Source: Candidatus Saccharimonadota bacterium
GTDB lineage: Bacteria; Patescibacteriota; Saccharimonadia; Saccharimonadales; Saccharimonadaceae
DNA length: 64,000 bases
Assembly (NCBI GenBank): GCA_017545525.1
Contig: JAFWMT010000002.1
Coordinates: 62,001-126,000 of the forward strand
Direction: 5' to 3'
Both the position numbers and the translations under genes were made by a program. The notes beneath the pieces were generated by a model. That model did not search any database and was not told the DNA's origin. It worked only from the letters and a program-made list of their open reading frames with translations. Shown here piece after piece: positions 33,708 to 45,708 of this stretch. Within the stretch, counting starts at the first letter, position 1. Each line of letters starts with the position of its first letter.

Positions 33708-35511
33708 GACGCACCTCCCCGTTCATTATTCCAACTTCTTCTTTAGTTTCTTTCGTCTTGCTTTTCTTCGCCAGCTTTAATTCGCTCGTATATTCTTTAT
33801 CTGACAATTGTGATTTTACGATTTCTCGATAGATCTCACATGTATTTAGAAGCTCCAAATGTTTCCCTTTTCCAACTACTTTGCCATTATTTAAAACTAC
33901 AATTTGGTCTGCATCCTTAATCGTCGAAACTCTTTGAGCAACAATCAAAACAATCGCCGACTCAGTAATTTCTTTTAACGCCGTCCTCAATTTTAAATCA
34001 GTTTTCATATCTAATGCCGAAAAGGCATCATCAAAAATGAAAATATCCGGATTTTTACAAATTGCCCGTGCAATTGATAATCTTTGCTTTTGGCCGCCCG
34101 AAAAATTCGTCCCGCCTTGTGCTACCGGCGCATTATATTTTTCGGGTAATTTTTCAATGAAGTTTTCAGCTTGTGCAATTCTTGCCGCTTTATGTACTTG
34201 TTCATCACTCGCCGCAGGTGCTCCGAATTTTATATTTGACTTAATCGTGCCAGAAAAGAGCATTCCTCTTTGCGGGACAAATCCAATCTTTTTCATTAAA
34301 TCATCTTTTTCATAATTTTTAATTGAAATTCCATTAATTAAAATTTCTCCGTTAGTCGCCTCATAAAATCTCGGCACTAAATTGATCAAAGTTGATTTTC
34401 CTGAGCCGGTCGAACCAATAAAGGCTGTCGTTTTTCCCGCTTCCGCCTTAAACGAAATATCATCTAATACTTTTTCTTCCGCGTCTGGGTAAGAAAAATC
34501 TACATTTTTAAATTCAACCGTCGGCATTTTTTCTGCCACCCCTTCAGTTTTATTTTTCCAATGAATTTTCGATTTCTGCATCAAGACCTCATTAATACGA
34601 TGGGCCGAAACATTTGCTCTAGGCAACATCACGAATAACATTGACATCATCAAGAATGACATCATCACATGCCCGACGTATTGCGCAAACGCTGTCATAT
34701 TACCAAGATAAGCAAAATCTTTTGAAAGCAAAGAAATCCCAATCCATGAACATAGCAGCGTTGTTCCATTAAATATAATGTTGATTAATGGATTTTGTAA
34801 TTCTAATATTCTATCAATAAAAATCAAAAGTTTAGTTAAACGATCGTTTGTTCTACGGAATTTTTTTCGCTCCAAAGCCTCATTGTTAAATGCTCTCACA
34901 ACGCGGAGTCCAGTTAAATTTTCTCGCGTAATTAAAGTTACTTTGTCGATTAATTCTTGGAAAATCTTAAATTTCGGAATCACCAACGACATAATCAAGG
35001 TGACTGAGCCTAAAATGGCCGCTGCCCCAACCAAAATAATCCAGGACATATCCGGCGCAGTTTGAACCGCCATGATAATTGAAATGATGCAAAATAGTGG
35101 AGCTCGAAGCATCATCGAAAGAATCATGATTACCGCCGATTGAACCTGATTTACATCATTTGTAGTACGGGTCAATAATGATGCCGTGCTAAAATCTTTT
35201 AAGTCTAAAACATTAAAGTTGATAATTTTCGTAAATACTTCCGCCCTAATATCTCTCGCGTAATTTGAGCCAATTCGTGCCGAAAAATAACTCGAAACAA
35301 ATGAAGCTACTGCCGAAATGATTGCCAGAATAATCATCCGAATTCCAATCGTCCATACATAATCCGTATTTCCAGCAACAATCCCGTTGTTAATGATGTC
35401 CGCCATTAAAGCCGGCAATCTCAAAGTTGTGTAAACTTGCATTGCCGTTGCAAAAATTAAAATCAAAACCTGCCATATATATGGTTTTAGGAATCGAAAT
35501 AGCTTAAACAT
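33700..35511 (-). CDS. ABC exporter subunit, partner half
   Basis: 603 aa. Transmembrane domain followed by an ATPase domain with Walker A GSTGSGKS, canonical signature FSGGQKQR and Walker B IFIFDDAFSALD in which the catalytic Glu is Asp. This complements the other subunit: one composite site has good signature and good Glu, the other neither. The last 30 residues are basic/acidic and extend beyond the fold. First gene of the exporter pair, downstream of the 362-aa flippase-like gene (1-nt gap). Confidence 0.9.
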   Translation of the reverse strand: MFKLFRFLKPYIWQVLILIFATAMQVYTTLRLPALMADIINNGIVAGNTDYVWTIGIRMIILAIISAVASFVSSYFSARIGSNYARDIRAEVFTKIINFNVLDLKDFSTASLLTRTTNDVNQVQSAVIMILSMMLRAPLFCIISIIMAVQTAPDMSWIILVGAAAILGSVTLIMSLVIPKFKIFQELIDKVTLITRENLTGLRVVRAFNNEALERKKFRRTNDRLTKLLIFIDRILELQNPLINIIFNGTTLLCSWIGISLLSKDFAYLGNMTAFAQYVGHVMMSFLMMSMLFVMLPRANVSAHRINEVLMQKSKIHWKNKTEGVAEKMPTVEFKNVDFSYPDAEEKVLDDISFKAEAGKTTAFIGSTGSGKSTLINLVPRFYEATNGEILINGISIKNYEKDDLMKKIGFVPQRGMLFSGTIKSNIKFGAPAASDEQVHKAARIAQAENFIEKLPEKYNAPVAQGGTNFSGGQKQRLSIARAICKNPDIFIFDDAFSALDMKTDLKLRTALKEITESAIVLIVAQRVSTIKDADQIVVLNNGKVVGKGKHLELLNTCEIYREIVKSQLSDKEYTSELKLAKKSKTKETKEEVGIMNGEVRHA

Positions 35512-35512
35512 A

Positions 35513-36601
35513 TCATTCTATTCTACCATGTTTCTTTTCTAAATGCATGACGAAATAGATAATTGGTCCCATTAGTATGTATATATAATATGAAAAGAAC
35601 CGCCAGATTAACATTGCCCAGAACACATAACCTGAAGACAAAGTCGAAAAGACGATAAAGAAAGTTCCTTCCGCTGCGCCTGAATTACCAGGCGTTGGTA
35701 TAAAGTAAACGGCGCTCATTACGGCGATGGTTGTTCCAAGTGAAGCCCAAAACCCTACGTTCCCTCCGAACGCCGTCAAGACGAAAAACGGAATCATCGC
35801 TACCAATAGATTGAACACCAATGATAATAAAATTACTTTTACAAATAACCCGGGTGTTTTTAAAATCATCTTTACCGATTTTGCATATTCTTTTATTTCA
35901 TCTTCAACCTTCGCCAATTTCTCTTCACGATTTTTTAAGATTTTAAATTTCACTAAAATTTTAACAAACAATTTCGTGACTTTCGTAGTAAATTTCGGGA
36001 AGAAGCTTGCTCCTATTACCATGACTGGCCAAAATGCATAAAACAGCAATCCAATCCATGCCGTAACAATCAACACCGGATGATCCCCGGCCACTCCACC
36101 AAACAAAAAACAGATTAATGCAATCATGATAAACGCAATTTGCAGAGAAATCATCCCAAAAATTGGTACAGCTGTTGAAGCTCCTTTCGACAGCCCACTA
36201 TTTTTCCTCATATAATAAATTTGAAATGGTTGTCCCCCGACTGCTGCTGGCGTTACATTGTCATAATATCTTCCGAGCAAAACTGTCCGTCTAGCTAATT
36301 TCCAATCATCTATTTTTTTGCCATTTTCTTTGCTTGGCATCTCCCGAATCATTAGTACGTATTTAAAAATTTCTGCCGTAATTGCGACGATAAAGCACAA
36401 AGCCGCCGGGATTAGTAGCCACCAATCAATTCGAATTTCCGAAAACTCTGTTGCATTTTTTGAATTACCAAATTCCGAAATGGCGGTTGCAGCAATCACT
36501 GCTACGTTAATTAGGACAAACAAAACTACCAGAAAGATTTTTTGCCGTCTCTTCTTCAAGCCCAAACTACTGTCTTTAGTCTTTGACTCAACTTCAGACA
36601 T
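35513..36601 (-). CDS. YbhN/UPF0104-family multi-pass membrane protein (lysylphosphatidylglycerol synthase TM-like)
   Basis: 362 aa with about eight hydrophobic segments and the family motif NVTPAAVGGQPFQIYYM, plus a late PTPGNSGAAEG motif. This family resembles the flippase half of MprF and glycolipid-related AglD proteins; it lacks the synthase domain. Likely a lipid or lipid-linked substrate flippase, unproven. One nucleotide from both neighbours in a run with the AI-2E-type gene and the ABC exporter. Confidence 0.8.
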   Translation of the reverse strand: MSEVESKTKDSSLGLKKRRQKIFLVVLFVLINVAVIAATAISEFGNSKNATEFSEIRIDWWLLIPAALCFIVAITAEIFKYVLMIREMPSKENGKKIDDWKLARRTVLLGRYYDNVTPAAVGGQPFQIYYMRKNSGLSKGASTAVPIFGMISLQIAFIMIALICFLFGGVAGDHPVLIVTAWIGLLFYAFWPVMVIGASFFPKFTTKVTKLFVKILVKFKILKNREEKLAKVEDEIKEYAKSVKMILKTPGLFVKVILLSLVFNLLVAMIPFFVLTAFGGNVGFWASLGTTIAVMSAVYFIPTPGNSGAAEGTFFIVFSTLSSGYVFWAMLIWRFFSYYIYILMGPIIYFVMHLEKKHGRIE

Positions 36602-36602
36602 T

Positions 36603-37706
36603 CTATCCCCTAGTAGCTTTAATGTTCGGATATTCTTCGACTAAAACTCTAATACAACCAGCAATTGGAATCGCAATAATTGCGCCAAGTAGTCCGAACA
36701 TGTACATCCCAATCGTAATTGCGCATAAAATTACTACCGGTTTCAAATTTAAGGCATCACCCTGAATTTTTGGTGCAATTAAATTATTTTCAATCTGTGC
36801 GTAGATGATATAGATAATTGCAAAAATTAAACCAGCAACTGGGTTCGAAAATGCCAATAAAACAGTCACCAAAGTTCCACCGATAAATTGGCCAAACATC
36901 GGAATGAGATAGAACAACATTGTGATCATGCCCATTGGCATTGCAAGACTAGTCGAAATATTCAAGAATAACGATATACAGAACACAATCAAAGCAGAAG
37001 CCAAACCATCAATCATTGCTACGATTACCTGTCTCGAAACATAAGTTGACACCACGCCTGCCATTTTCGATACTACTTTTCTCGCTACTCCCACTGATTC
37101 ATTGTCTTCACCAGAGCCAAGATCTTCCCAAAGCGAATTCATCATTTCCGGTCCTTCAAGCAAGAATAACAATGTCAAAACTAACGTCAATACTACTTTC
37201 ATTATGATATCGGCGATACCGCTCACGCTCGAAACTAAATTATCGCCAAACACCCCAAGCAAATTATTAGATAATCCAGTTAAGGCGTTTGTGATTTCAT
37301 TTTGTAGATTTTCAATCCCAATCGTTTTACCGAAATTGTTAATTCCATCCCAACCTCCTAAAGCGGTCTCAAAAGTTTCTGGCACATGTTGAACGAACTT
37401 TGCGGTTTCATTCACTACGACTGGCCCAACAATTGCTACAATCCCGCCGATTACTAATACGACAATCAAATAAGCAAATACAGCTGACAAACTCTGGTGT
37501 TTTTTATCCTTTCCGAAATGTTTTGTAAAGAAATCATTGACTTTTCTCACTAGCGGTTTTAACGCTAAGGCGAGGAAGATTGAAGCCCCAATTATTATTA
37601 AACCAGTTAACGCTTTATAAAGTATAAAAATCGTGATACCAATTCCAAGCGGCACTAACCAAAATTTAATAAAAGTCTTTAAATCTGTTTCGATTTTTTT
37701 AGACAT
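36603..37706 (-). CDS. AI-2E family transporter (PerM/YdiK-like)
   Basis: 367 aa with about eight membrane segments, starting with a two-helix block (about 15-47) and the conserved AIPIAGCIRV near the C-terminus. The family covers permeases for varied substrates including Na+/H+ antiport; no substrate can be deduced. AAGGAGG precedes the ATG and TGT-TACAAT (37726-37731) forms its promoter, back to back with that of queH. Confidence 0.85.
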   Translation of the reverse strand: MSKKIETDLKTFIKFWLVPLGIGITIFILYKALTGLIIIGASIFLALALKPLVRKVNDFFTKHFGKDKKHQSLSAVFAYLIVVLVIGGIVAIVGPVVVNETAKFVQHVPETFETALGGWDGINNFGKTIGIENLQNEITNALTGLSNNLLGVFGDNLVSSVSGIADIIMKVVLTLVLTLLFLLEGPEMMNSLWEDLGSGEDNESVGVARKVVSKMAGVVSTYVSRQVIVAMIDGLASALIVFCISLFLNISTSLAMPMGMITMLFYLIPMFGQFIGGTLVTVLLAFSNPVAGLIFAIIYIIYAQIENNLIAPKIQGDALNLKPVVILCAITIGMYMFGLLGAIIAIPIAGCIRVLVEEYPNIKATRG

Positions 37707-37725
37707 AAGCCTCCTTAATAGCTTT

Positions 37726-37747
37726 ATTGTAACATAAATGTTATAAT
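37726..37747. promoter_or_regulatory. Divergent promoters, AI-2E-type gene / queH
   Basis: Minus-strand TGT-TACAAT (-10 at 37726-37731) and plus-strand TGT-TATAAT (-10 at 37742-37747, 7 nt before the queH ATG). Confidence 0.7.
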
Positions 37748-37754
37748 GTTGTAA

Positions 37755-38312
37755 ATGAAATTATTGATGCATACATGTTGCGCTCCATGTAGTGTTTATT
37801 GTATAGACAGTTTACGTAAAGAAGGGATTGAACCGACTTGTTTTTGGTATAATCCAAACATTCATCCATACATTGAATACAAAACTCGTCGCGATTGTTT
37901 AAAAGATTATACTAAAAAGGTAAACGTAGAGTTAATTATTCATGAAGAATACGGACTTGACGAATTTTGTAAAAATGTTGTAGATGATATTCCAAATCGT
38001 TGTACGAATTATTGTTATAAAAAACGTTTAACCGAAACCGTAAGGTATGCCGCAAAAAATGGCTACGACGCTTTTACGACTACACTTTTAGTTTCTCCTT
38101 ACCAAAAACACGAAGAGTTAATAAAGGTTTGCGAAGAACTTTCCGCTCTTTCTGGCGTAAAATTTCTTTACCGAGATTTTCGAGTTGGTTTTCGTGAGGG
38201 TCAAACTAAAGCCCGCGAACTTGGACTTTATTTGCAAAAATATTGTGGCTGTATTTTTTCCGAAGAAGAACGTTACGAAAAACAAATTTTACGCGACTTG
38301 CAAAATACATAA
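37755..38312 (+). CDS. queH: Epoxyqueuosine reductase QueH
   Basis: 185 aa, QueH (former DUF208) rather than the cobalamin-dependent QueG. N-terminal MHTCCAPCSVYC (Cys8/Cys9) and late YCGC supply Fe-S and metal ligands; TTTLLVSPYQ and FRVGFREG are family-typical. Last step of queuosine formation, epoxyqueuosine to queuosine in tRNA. Directly upstream of queA and tgt. Leaderless-type start. Confidence 0.9.
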   Translation: MKLLMHTCCAPCSVYCIDSLRKEGIEPTCFWYNPNIHPYIEYKTRRDCLKDYTKKVNVELIIHEEYGLDEFCKNVVDDIPNRCTNYCYKKRLTETVRYAAKNGYDAFTTTLLVSPYQKHEELIKVCEELSALSGVKFLYRDFRVGFREGQTKARELGLYLQKYCGCIFSEEERYEKQILRDLQNT

Positions 38313-38360
38313 GCCTCGCAAAGTTGTTAATTAAACAAAATATGTTATAATATATAAAAT

Positions 38361-40447
<2,087 letters not shown>

Positions 40448-40485
40448 TAGTATTTTTTTATGCTATAATGAAAAAAAGGAGGAAA

Positions 40486-41631
40486 ATGAATTCAGAAAAA
40501 ATAGGTTCCAAAGAACAGGAACAAAGTGGATCAGAAAATGCTTGGGAAAAAATGGAATTCCCGGAATTTAAAGGTTCCAAGTCGGTCCAATCAGAAGAAT
40601 CAGAAAGAGGATCGGATGTCCAATCACCATTAGAAGACCCTGATGAAATTCGTAAAAAAGTACTAGAATCGTATGAGATTAAAAAAGTAGATTCAAATGA
40701 GATAATTAGCCAAATGGTTGAAGGCACGAAGGATATCCTAGGTAAAGTGCCAGATAATACGGACGAATTAGATGCTTGGATTGACAGGGTTGATAATCTT
40801 CCATCAGAATACGCGGATGAATTGTCGAAAACATTAACTGAAAAATCCGACGAACAACACGTCGATAATTTAGAGTATGCACAGCAGATGGCCAAAAAGA
40901 CTAATTTTGGTAGAGATGCATTTGTTGCATTATCTAAAAAACATGGCGGAGATATGTCAAGCGAAACGCGTAAGAAGGCTTACGGGCTAGTAGAAGAGTA
41001 TTACAAGGAACAAGGACATGCTATTGGTGTTGATTCGCTCTTAGAAAGTTCCAGGCGTAATATTATAGCTACAGAAAATAACCAAGATTTTGAGCCAGGC
41101 GACAAAGCTGCATCTATATCTGCTGAAAAAGATGGTATGAAGATGTTGGAAGATCTAGCGGTTGAACATATGCCGGACTTATCAGCGCATGATAAAGAAG
41201 AATCAAAAAAAGGTCTCCAGAACTCAATTGCTGTCATGAAAACAATTATACGAATGGAAGAGGGTTTACGTGGGAATCGCAATGCTAGGGAAGTTGCTAA
41301 AACGAAAGAAAAAATAAAAGAACTGGCCCAAGCAAACGGTCTCAAAATAAAACCGCCATATAGCAGTGAAGCAGAATCAATTCAAAAGCAAATGGAAGAC
41401 TACCTTTTTTATGATGGCGAGGAATATCTTGAGCAAGTTAAAAGACAAAAATTTCTGTTCGAACAAGCTCGCCGCGAGAAAGCTAAAGTCACTGGTTTCT
41501 TCAATGGCCGCAAACTAAAGCAACCAGAAAATTATTTACCAGAATCATTTGATGAAATCCTAAAACACCCGCTCGCCTACCCTGAGGATAAGCTTCGAGA
41601 TTTATCTATGCAATTTGTCCGCATGCAATAG
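40486..41631 (+). CDS. Hypothetical charged helical protein (381 aa)
   Basis: Predicted soluble, rich in Glu/Lys and almost entirely helical, no signal peptide or membrane segment. I start it at 40486 (MNSEKIG), 4 nt after GGAGG; the ATG at 40468 is part of the -10 box TATAAT (40464-40469). The N-terminal 50 residues are low-complexity Ser/Glu, followed by repeated helical stretches (about 60-380). Family not recognised. CPR genomes have many such lineage-specific proteins. Confidence 0.65.
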   Translation: MNSEKIGSKEQEQSGSENAWEKMEFPEFKGSKSVQSEESERGSDVQSPLEDPDEIRKKVLESYEIKKVDSNEIISQMVEGTKDILGKVPDNTDELDAWIDRVDNLPSEYADELSKTLTEKSDEQHVDNLEYAQQMAKKTNFGRDAFVALSKKHGGDMSSETRKKAYGLVEEYYKEQGHAIGVDSLLESSRRNIIATENNQDFEPGDKAASISAEKDGMKMLEDLAVEHMPDLSAHDKEESKKGLQNSIAVMKTIIRMEEGLRGNRNAREVAKTKEKIKELAQANGLKIKPPYSSEAESIQKQMEDYLFYDGEEYLEQVKRQKFLFEQARREKAKVTGFFNGRKLKQPENYLPESFDEILKHPLAYPEDKLRDLSMQFVRMQ

Positions 41632-41633
41632 TA

Positions 41634-42989
41634 TTATATATATTGCCAAACCGGCCCATTAGGCGTATCGTTAATAGTTACGCCTTTTTGGATTAATTCA
41701 TCACGAATTTTATCCGCTGTTTCAAAATCTTTTTCCGCTCTTGCTTTTTCGCGCGCTAACATTTTTTCATTCACTTCATCATTTAGATTTGGTGCATCAG
41801 CAACCAACTTAAGTCCAAATAATTCATCTATCTTTTTCCAATCGTCTAATTTTAGTCTCGTGTTATCAATCATCGCAAAGGCTTCGGCGGAATTTAGATT
41901 ATTGTTCACCGCTTCCATCATTTCACTAAAATCAAAATCTTTAATCGTCTCGCTCGATGCTTCAATTCCCTGGTAGCATTCTGCAATTCGATTCCTCCAG
42001 CCTAATCGCCGCGTCTTCGCCGCCTCCAATGATTCAAAAGTGAAATTACGTGTCCCCTGGTAATGTCCAGACAAAACCCACATTTTATAATCTATCGCTG
42101 AGAAACCTCGCTTTGATAAGTCAGCTAAAGTGTAAACATTTCCAAGCGATTTAGAAACTTTCTCGCCATCAATCATAATAAAATTACAATGCATCCAGTA
42201 TCGCGATAAATCATGCCCATACGCCGCATAAGTTTCTGCAATTTCGTTGGTATGATGAATTGGAATATGGTCGATTCCGCCCGTATGAATATCAATCGGC
42301 TCGCCAAGTTCTTTATGAATAATTGTCGAACATTCTAAATGCCACCCCGGATAGCCAGGTCGTCCTAGGTAATCCCATCTCATCGCATGTTTCTCGCCTT
42401 CATGGATGAATTTCCAAACTGCAAAATCAGAAACGTTTCGTTTTTCGTTGGAAAAACCAACTCTCGCTCCGGCTTGAAGACCACCAAGGTCTAATCTCGC
42501 AAAATCAGCGTAATGTTCGAACTTAGCCGTATCGAAATATATCCCATCGCTAGTTTCATAGGTAAAGCCATTGTTAGTCATCAAGTTCACTGCTTTTTCA
42601 TCTTCTTCAATATAATCTGTCGCTCGCGCCCAAACTTCCGGCTCAGTTAATTCCAAAGCCTTATAGTCTTCTTTGAATTTTTTAATATAAGTTTCTGCTA
42701 CTTCCCAAACTGTTCGTCCCTCACGTTCTGCACCTTTTTCTAATTTATCTTCGCCTTCATCTGCATCCGAAACTAAATGCCCTACGTCAGTCAAATTTAA
42801 AACTCTCTTCACCTTGTAATGATTTAATTTTAGAGTACGTACTAATAAATCCCAATAAATATAAGCCGTCAGATTCCCAATATGTGCATAATTATATACA
42901 GTTGGCCCGCAAGTATAAATTTTCACCACCTCGCCAAGAGGTTTAAAATTTTCAATTTTTCTAGTTGCGGTATTGTATATTTTAAGCAT
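41634..42989 (-). CDS. cysS: Cysteine--tRNA ligase
   Basis: 451 aa, normal length. CGPTVYNYAHIGN holds a zinc Cys and the HIGH-type motif; TGGIDHIPIHHTNEIA, and KVSKSLGN as KMSKS. The start overlaps the hydrolase gene by 8 nt, forming an operon nrnA-like, hydrolase, cysS. Confidence 0.95.
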   Translation of the reverse strand: MLKIYNTATRKIENFKPLGEVVKIYTCGPTVYNYAHIGNLTAYIYWDLLVRTLKLNHYKVKRVLNLTDVGHLVSDADEGEDKLEKGAEREGRTVWEVAETYIKKFKEDYKALELTEPEVWARATDYIEEDEKAVNLMTNNGFTYETSDGIYFDTAKFEHYADFARLDLGGLQAGARVGFSNEKRNVSDFAVWKFIHEGEKHAMRWDYLGRPGYPGWHLECSTIIHKELGEPIDIHTGGIDHIPIHHTNEIAETYAAYGHDLSRYWMHCNFIMIDGEKVSKSLGNVYTLADLSKRGFSAIDYKMWVLSGHYQGTRNFTFESLEAAKTRRLGWRNRIAECYQGIEASSETIKDFDFSEMMEAVNNNLNSAEAFAMIDNTRLKLDDWKKIDELFGLKLVADAPNLNDEVNEKMLAREKARAEKDFETADKIRDELIQKGVTINDTPNGPVWQYI

Positions 42990-43716
42990 TTAATACTCCT
43001 TCCAATATTCCTACTAGTTTATTATATTTATCTCGAGAAACTCCATGCCTCCCTTCTGTTTTAATTGCAGTCAAATATTTTTCGTTGTCTTTTACTACTT
43101 TAGGAATATTATATATTGCAATAAACCGGTCCATTGCGCCATATATTAAAACAGCCGGAGTTTTTAGTTCGGCCAAAACACGATAATTCTTTTTATCTAA
43201 TACTATTTTTTCCATGGAATTATTAAATGCTTTTTCCTCTAAAATTTTTCGATTTTTTAAGCTTACCGCGTCTTTAAATAATTTAATTCCAGTCGCAAAT
43301 GCTGGGTTATCAAGGTCCGCTTCCGTATAAACCGGTGGTGAAATTAAAATTAATTCTTTGACTGTTTTTTTGTAAGTATCTGCATATCTTGTTACGATTA
43401 AAGTTCCCAAAGAATGCCCAACCAAAACCAATGGAATGTTTAGTTTTAGCTTTTCGATTGAATTGTGCAAAGCTTCGAGTTGATCTTTATAATCATAATT
43501 TAGTTTATCATTTTTTAAAGACTTGCCAGAACCTAGTAAATCAAACGTAATAAACCTGACATTTTTCAAAGATCTTGTCCCTTCGAGATAGTTCAGCGCA
43601 TTTTTAAATGTATTCGAATCAGAAGCAATCCCATGGATAAAAACTACCGCGAGCTCCGGCTCCTCGCTTGCCGAAAAATCATGCGTCTTTTTTAAAGTCA
43701 ACTTTCGGCTAAACAT
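42982..43716 (-). CDS. Alpha/beta hydrolase
   Basis: 244 aa. Nucleophile elbow VGHSLGT (Ser about residue 101), oxyanion motif VVFIHGIASD near residue 27, Asp in YGAMDRF and His in GRHGVSRDK complete the triad. No signal peptide. Substrate unknown; may be an esterase or lipase. Overlaps both neighbours (8 nt each) in a three-gene operon. Confidence 0.85.
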   Translation of the reverse strand: MFSRKLTLKKTHDFSASEEPELAVVFIHGIASDSNTFKNALNYLEGTRSLKNVRFITFDLLGSGKSLKNDKLNYDYKDQLEALHNSIEKLKLNIPLVLVGHSLGTLIVTRYADTYKKTVKELILISPPVYTEADLDNPAFATGIKLFKDAVSLKNRKILEEKAFNNSMEKIVLDKKNYRVLAELKTPAVLIYGAMDRFIAIYNIPKVVKDNEKYLTAIKTEGRHGVSRDKYNKLVGILEGVLNA

Positions 43717-44689
43717 TCTCTAGTAACTCCGGCACTATTTTAACTAAATCTCTTACCACCTCTTCGTAAGTTGTATCATAAGTTTTAAACCCGGCTGCGT
43801 ATGGATGGCCTCCTCCGCCGAAATAACCCGCCACTTTTTCCGCTATTTGTGCTGTTGAATCGCTTCTAATTTTCCCCGTTACTTTTCCGTCCGGATAAGT
43901 TTTTACTGCAACCGCTACTTTTACTCCCTCAACTAACTTCATTTCTTCTAAAATCAGCACATTGGGATTATATTCATCCGAATATTCCCGAATATCATCC
44001 CACGGGATATGCACAATGGCTAATTCGCCATCTAAATAGTATTCAATTCTTTTAATTAAATCTGCTTTATAGTCTAGAATTCTCGGCGATTTTTTCATAA
44101 ATTCTCTTCGCCGGTCTTCTAAAACCGAGACATCTGCTCCAAGCCGGGTTAGTTCTCCAGCGATATCGAACGTTTCTGCTGTCATCGACACGCTAGTTAG
44201 ACCCAAGGTGTCTGATAAAATACCTTGAAAAATTGCTTCCGCCGCTTCTTTACTAATTTCTAACTTGTTTTCTTTTACAATTCGATAGATTAATTCTGCG
44301 CAAGCCGGTCTAACTTCAATAATACTCTCATGGGGAAAGTTTAAATCATCTTCCGTTTCATGGTGATCAATCACTAGCACAGGCGCGGAATATAAACGAT
44401 TTCGAATCGCTGTATCATCCAATAACTTCGATAGCAAAACCTCCGCCGCTGTATCGACAATAATATATCCATCCGCCTTGAAATCAAATTCATTTGTTAC
44501 TCTTGACCAATCTGAAAAATAATGTAAATATTTCGGAATATCAATCGGGCAATATAGGGAAATCTCTTTTTCGGGCAACAAATAATCGAGAGCAATCGCC
44601 GAACCAAGCGAGTCGCCGTCCGGGTTTTCCGCTTGAATCACACAGATTTTGCTTTTATTCTCCAAAAAATTACTAAATTTATTATACAT
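43709..44689 (-). CDS. DHH/DHHA1 phosphoesterase (NrnA-like)
   Basis: 326 aa. DHH domain with NPDGDSLGSA, VDTAA and VIDHHETED; DHHA1 domain with GGGGHPYAAGF. This family degrades nanoRNA, pAp or c-di-AMP; the short architecture without CBS or GGDEF fits NrnA. First gene of the operon with the hydrolase and cysS. TGT-TATAAT (44696-44701) 6 nt before the ATG. Confidence 0.88.
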   Translation of the reverse strand: MYNKFSNFLENKSKICVIQAENPDGDSLGSAIALDYLLPEKEISLYCPIDIPKYLHYFSDWSRVTNEFDFKADGYIIVDTAAEVLLSKLLDDTAIRNRLYSAPVLVIDHHETEDDLNFPHESIIEVRPACAELIYRIVKENKLEISKEAAEAIFQGILSDTLGLTSVSMTAETFDIAGELTRLGADVSVLEDRRREFMKKSPRILDYKADLIKRIEYYLDGELAIVHIPWDDIREYSDEYNPNVLILEEMKLVEGVKVAVAVKTYPDGKVTGKIRSDSTAQIAEKVAGYFGGGGHPYAAGFKTYDTTYEEVVRDLVKIVPELLENV

Positions 44690-44695
44690 ATATCA

Positions 44696-44713
44696 ATTAT
44701 AACATGTTAAAAT
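44696..44713. promoter_or_regulatory. Back-to-back divergent promoters, NrnA-like gene / PGP phosphatase
   Basis: Minus-strand TATAAT (44696-44701) and plus-strand TAAAAT (44708-44713) share the palindrome ACATGT (44702-44707), which is the extended TGT motif for both. Each box ends exactly 6 nt from its start codon. Confidence 0.75.
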
Positions 44714-44719
44714 AGGTAT

Positions 44720-45151
44720 ATGAGTATTTTTCGTGCGGATAGAAAATTTGAACGTTTTGAAGACGTAACGCCAGAACTTTTAAAAAAAGAAAGCGTTAAA
44801 TTACTTTTATGCGACCTTGATAACACTCTAAGACTCCATTCCGAAAAAGAACCAGCCGATGAATTACAGGATTGGATTCAAGATTGTCATGGCGCTGGAG
44901 TAAAAGTTGTAGTGATTAGTAATAATGGCCGTAAAAAGATGATGCAAAAGTTTTGCGAGCCGATTGATGTTCCATGCGTTTGGTGGGCAAAAAAGCCTAT
45001 GAGTAAAAAACTCACCGAAGCTATGGACGAATATAAAATTCCTCCTGAGCATACTGTTATGCTCGGTGATAAATGGTCTACCGACGTACTTGCCGCTAAA
45101 TTTGCGAAAGTGCGTGCTTGGAAAGTTGAACATAGAAGGGATATTGTATGA
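44720..45151 (+). CDS. HAD phosphatase, YqeG/GEP4 type (phosphatidylglycerophosphatase)
   Basis: 143 aa. Nucleophile motif LLCDLDNTL (DxDxT), VVISNNG, and LGDKWSTDVLAA as motif IV. The family dephosphorylates phosphatidylglycerophosphate, and the gene overlaps pgsA by 4 nt (ATGA), which makes that role likely. Leaderless-type start at 44720. Confidence 0.85.
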   Translation: MSIFRADRKFERFEDVTPELLKKESVKLLLCDLDNTLRLHSEKEPADELQDWIQDCHGAGVKVVVISNNGRKKMMQKFCEPIDVPCVWWAKKPMSKKLTEAMDEYKIPPEHTVMLGDKWSTDVLAAKFAKVRAWKVEHRRDIV

Positions 45152-45708
45152 GCCAATCTCGCAAAAACATTTTAACTGGTCCAACTATTTTAACTATCCT
45201 CCGCATGATTTTGTCGGTAGTTTTTATGGTTTTTGTTCTTTTACCAGACATGTGGGCAAAAATAGTGGCATTAGTTATTTTTATTATTGCTTCCATTACT
45301 GATAAAATCGACGGCAATTGGGCTCGTAAAAAGAAAATGGTAACCGACCTCGGCGCTTTTCTCGATCCTCTTGCCGATAAAATGCTAATTAATCTCGCTT
45401 TCTTAACTTTAACCTATTTGAATATTGTTCCGATTTGGGTTTTCGCCCTCATTCTTGTACGCGATTTCGCAGTAGATGGTATGCGCATGATGGTTGCACG
45501 TAGCGGCGTAACTATCTCGGCTTCGTTTTACGGTAAATTAAAAACCACCGTCCAAATGACCGCTCTGATAATTCTACTTCTCAACATGATCGTCAACTTA
45601 GAAATCTTTGCCATTTTAGGCAACATTGCTTTATATCTAAGTCTAGCCTTAACACTTTTCTCCGGCCTAGATTATCTAATTAAAGGCTGGAAATTATTAA
45701 CAAAATAG
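45148..45708 (+). CDS. pgsA: CDP-diacylglycerol--glycerol-3-phosphate phosphatidyltransferase PgsA
   Basis: 186 aa, about five membrane helices. CDP-alcohol motif DKIDGNWARKKK...DLGAFLDPLADK carries the metal-binding Asp set. Makes phosphatidylglycerophosphate, which the upstream phosphatase would convert to PG. Converges on and overlaps cdsA by 29 nt. Confidence 0.9.
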   Translation: MSQSRKNILTGPTILTILRMILSVVFMVFVLLPDMWAKIVALVIFIIASITDKIDGNWARKKKMVTDLGAFLDPLADKMLINLAFLTLTYLNIVPIWVFALILVRDFAVDGMRMMVARSGVTISASFYGKLKTTVQMTALIILLLNMIVNLEIFAILGNIALYLSLALTLFSGLDYLIKGWKLLTK

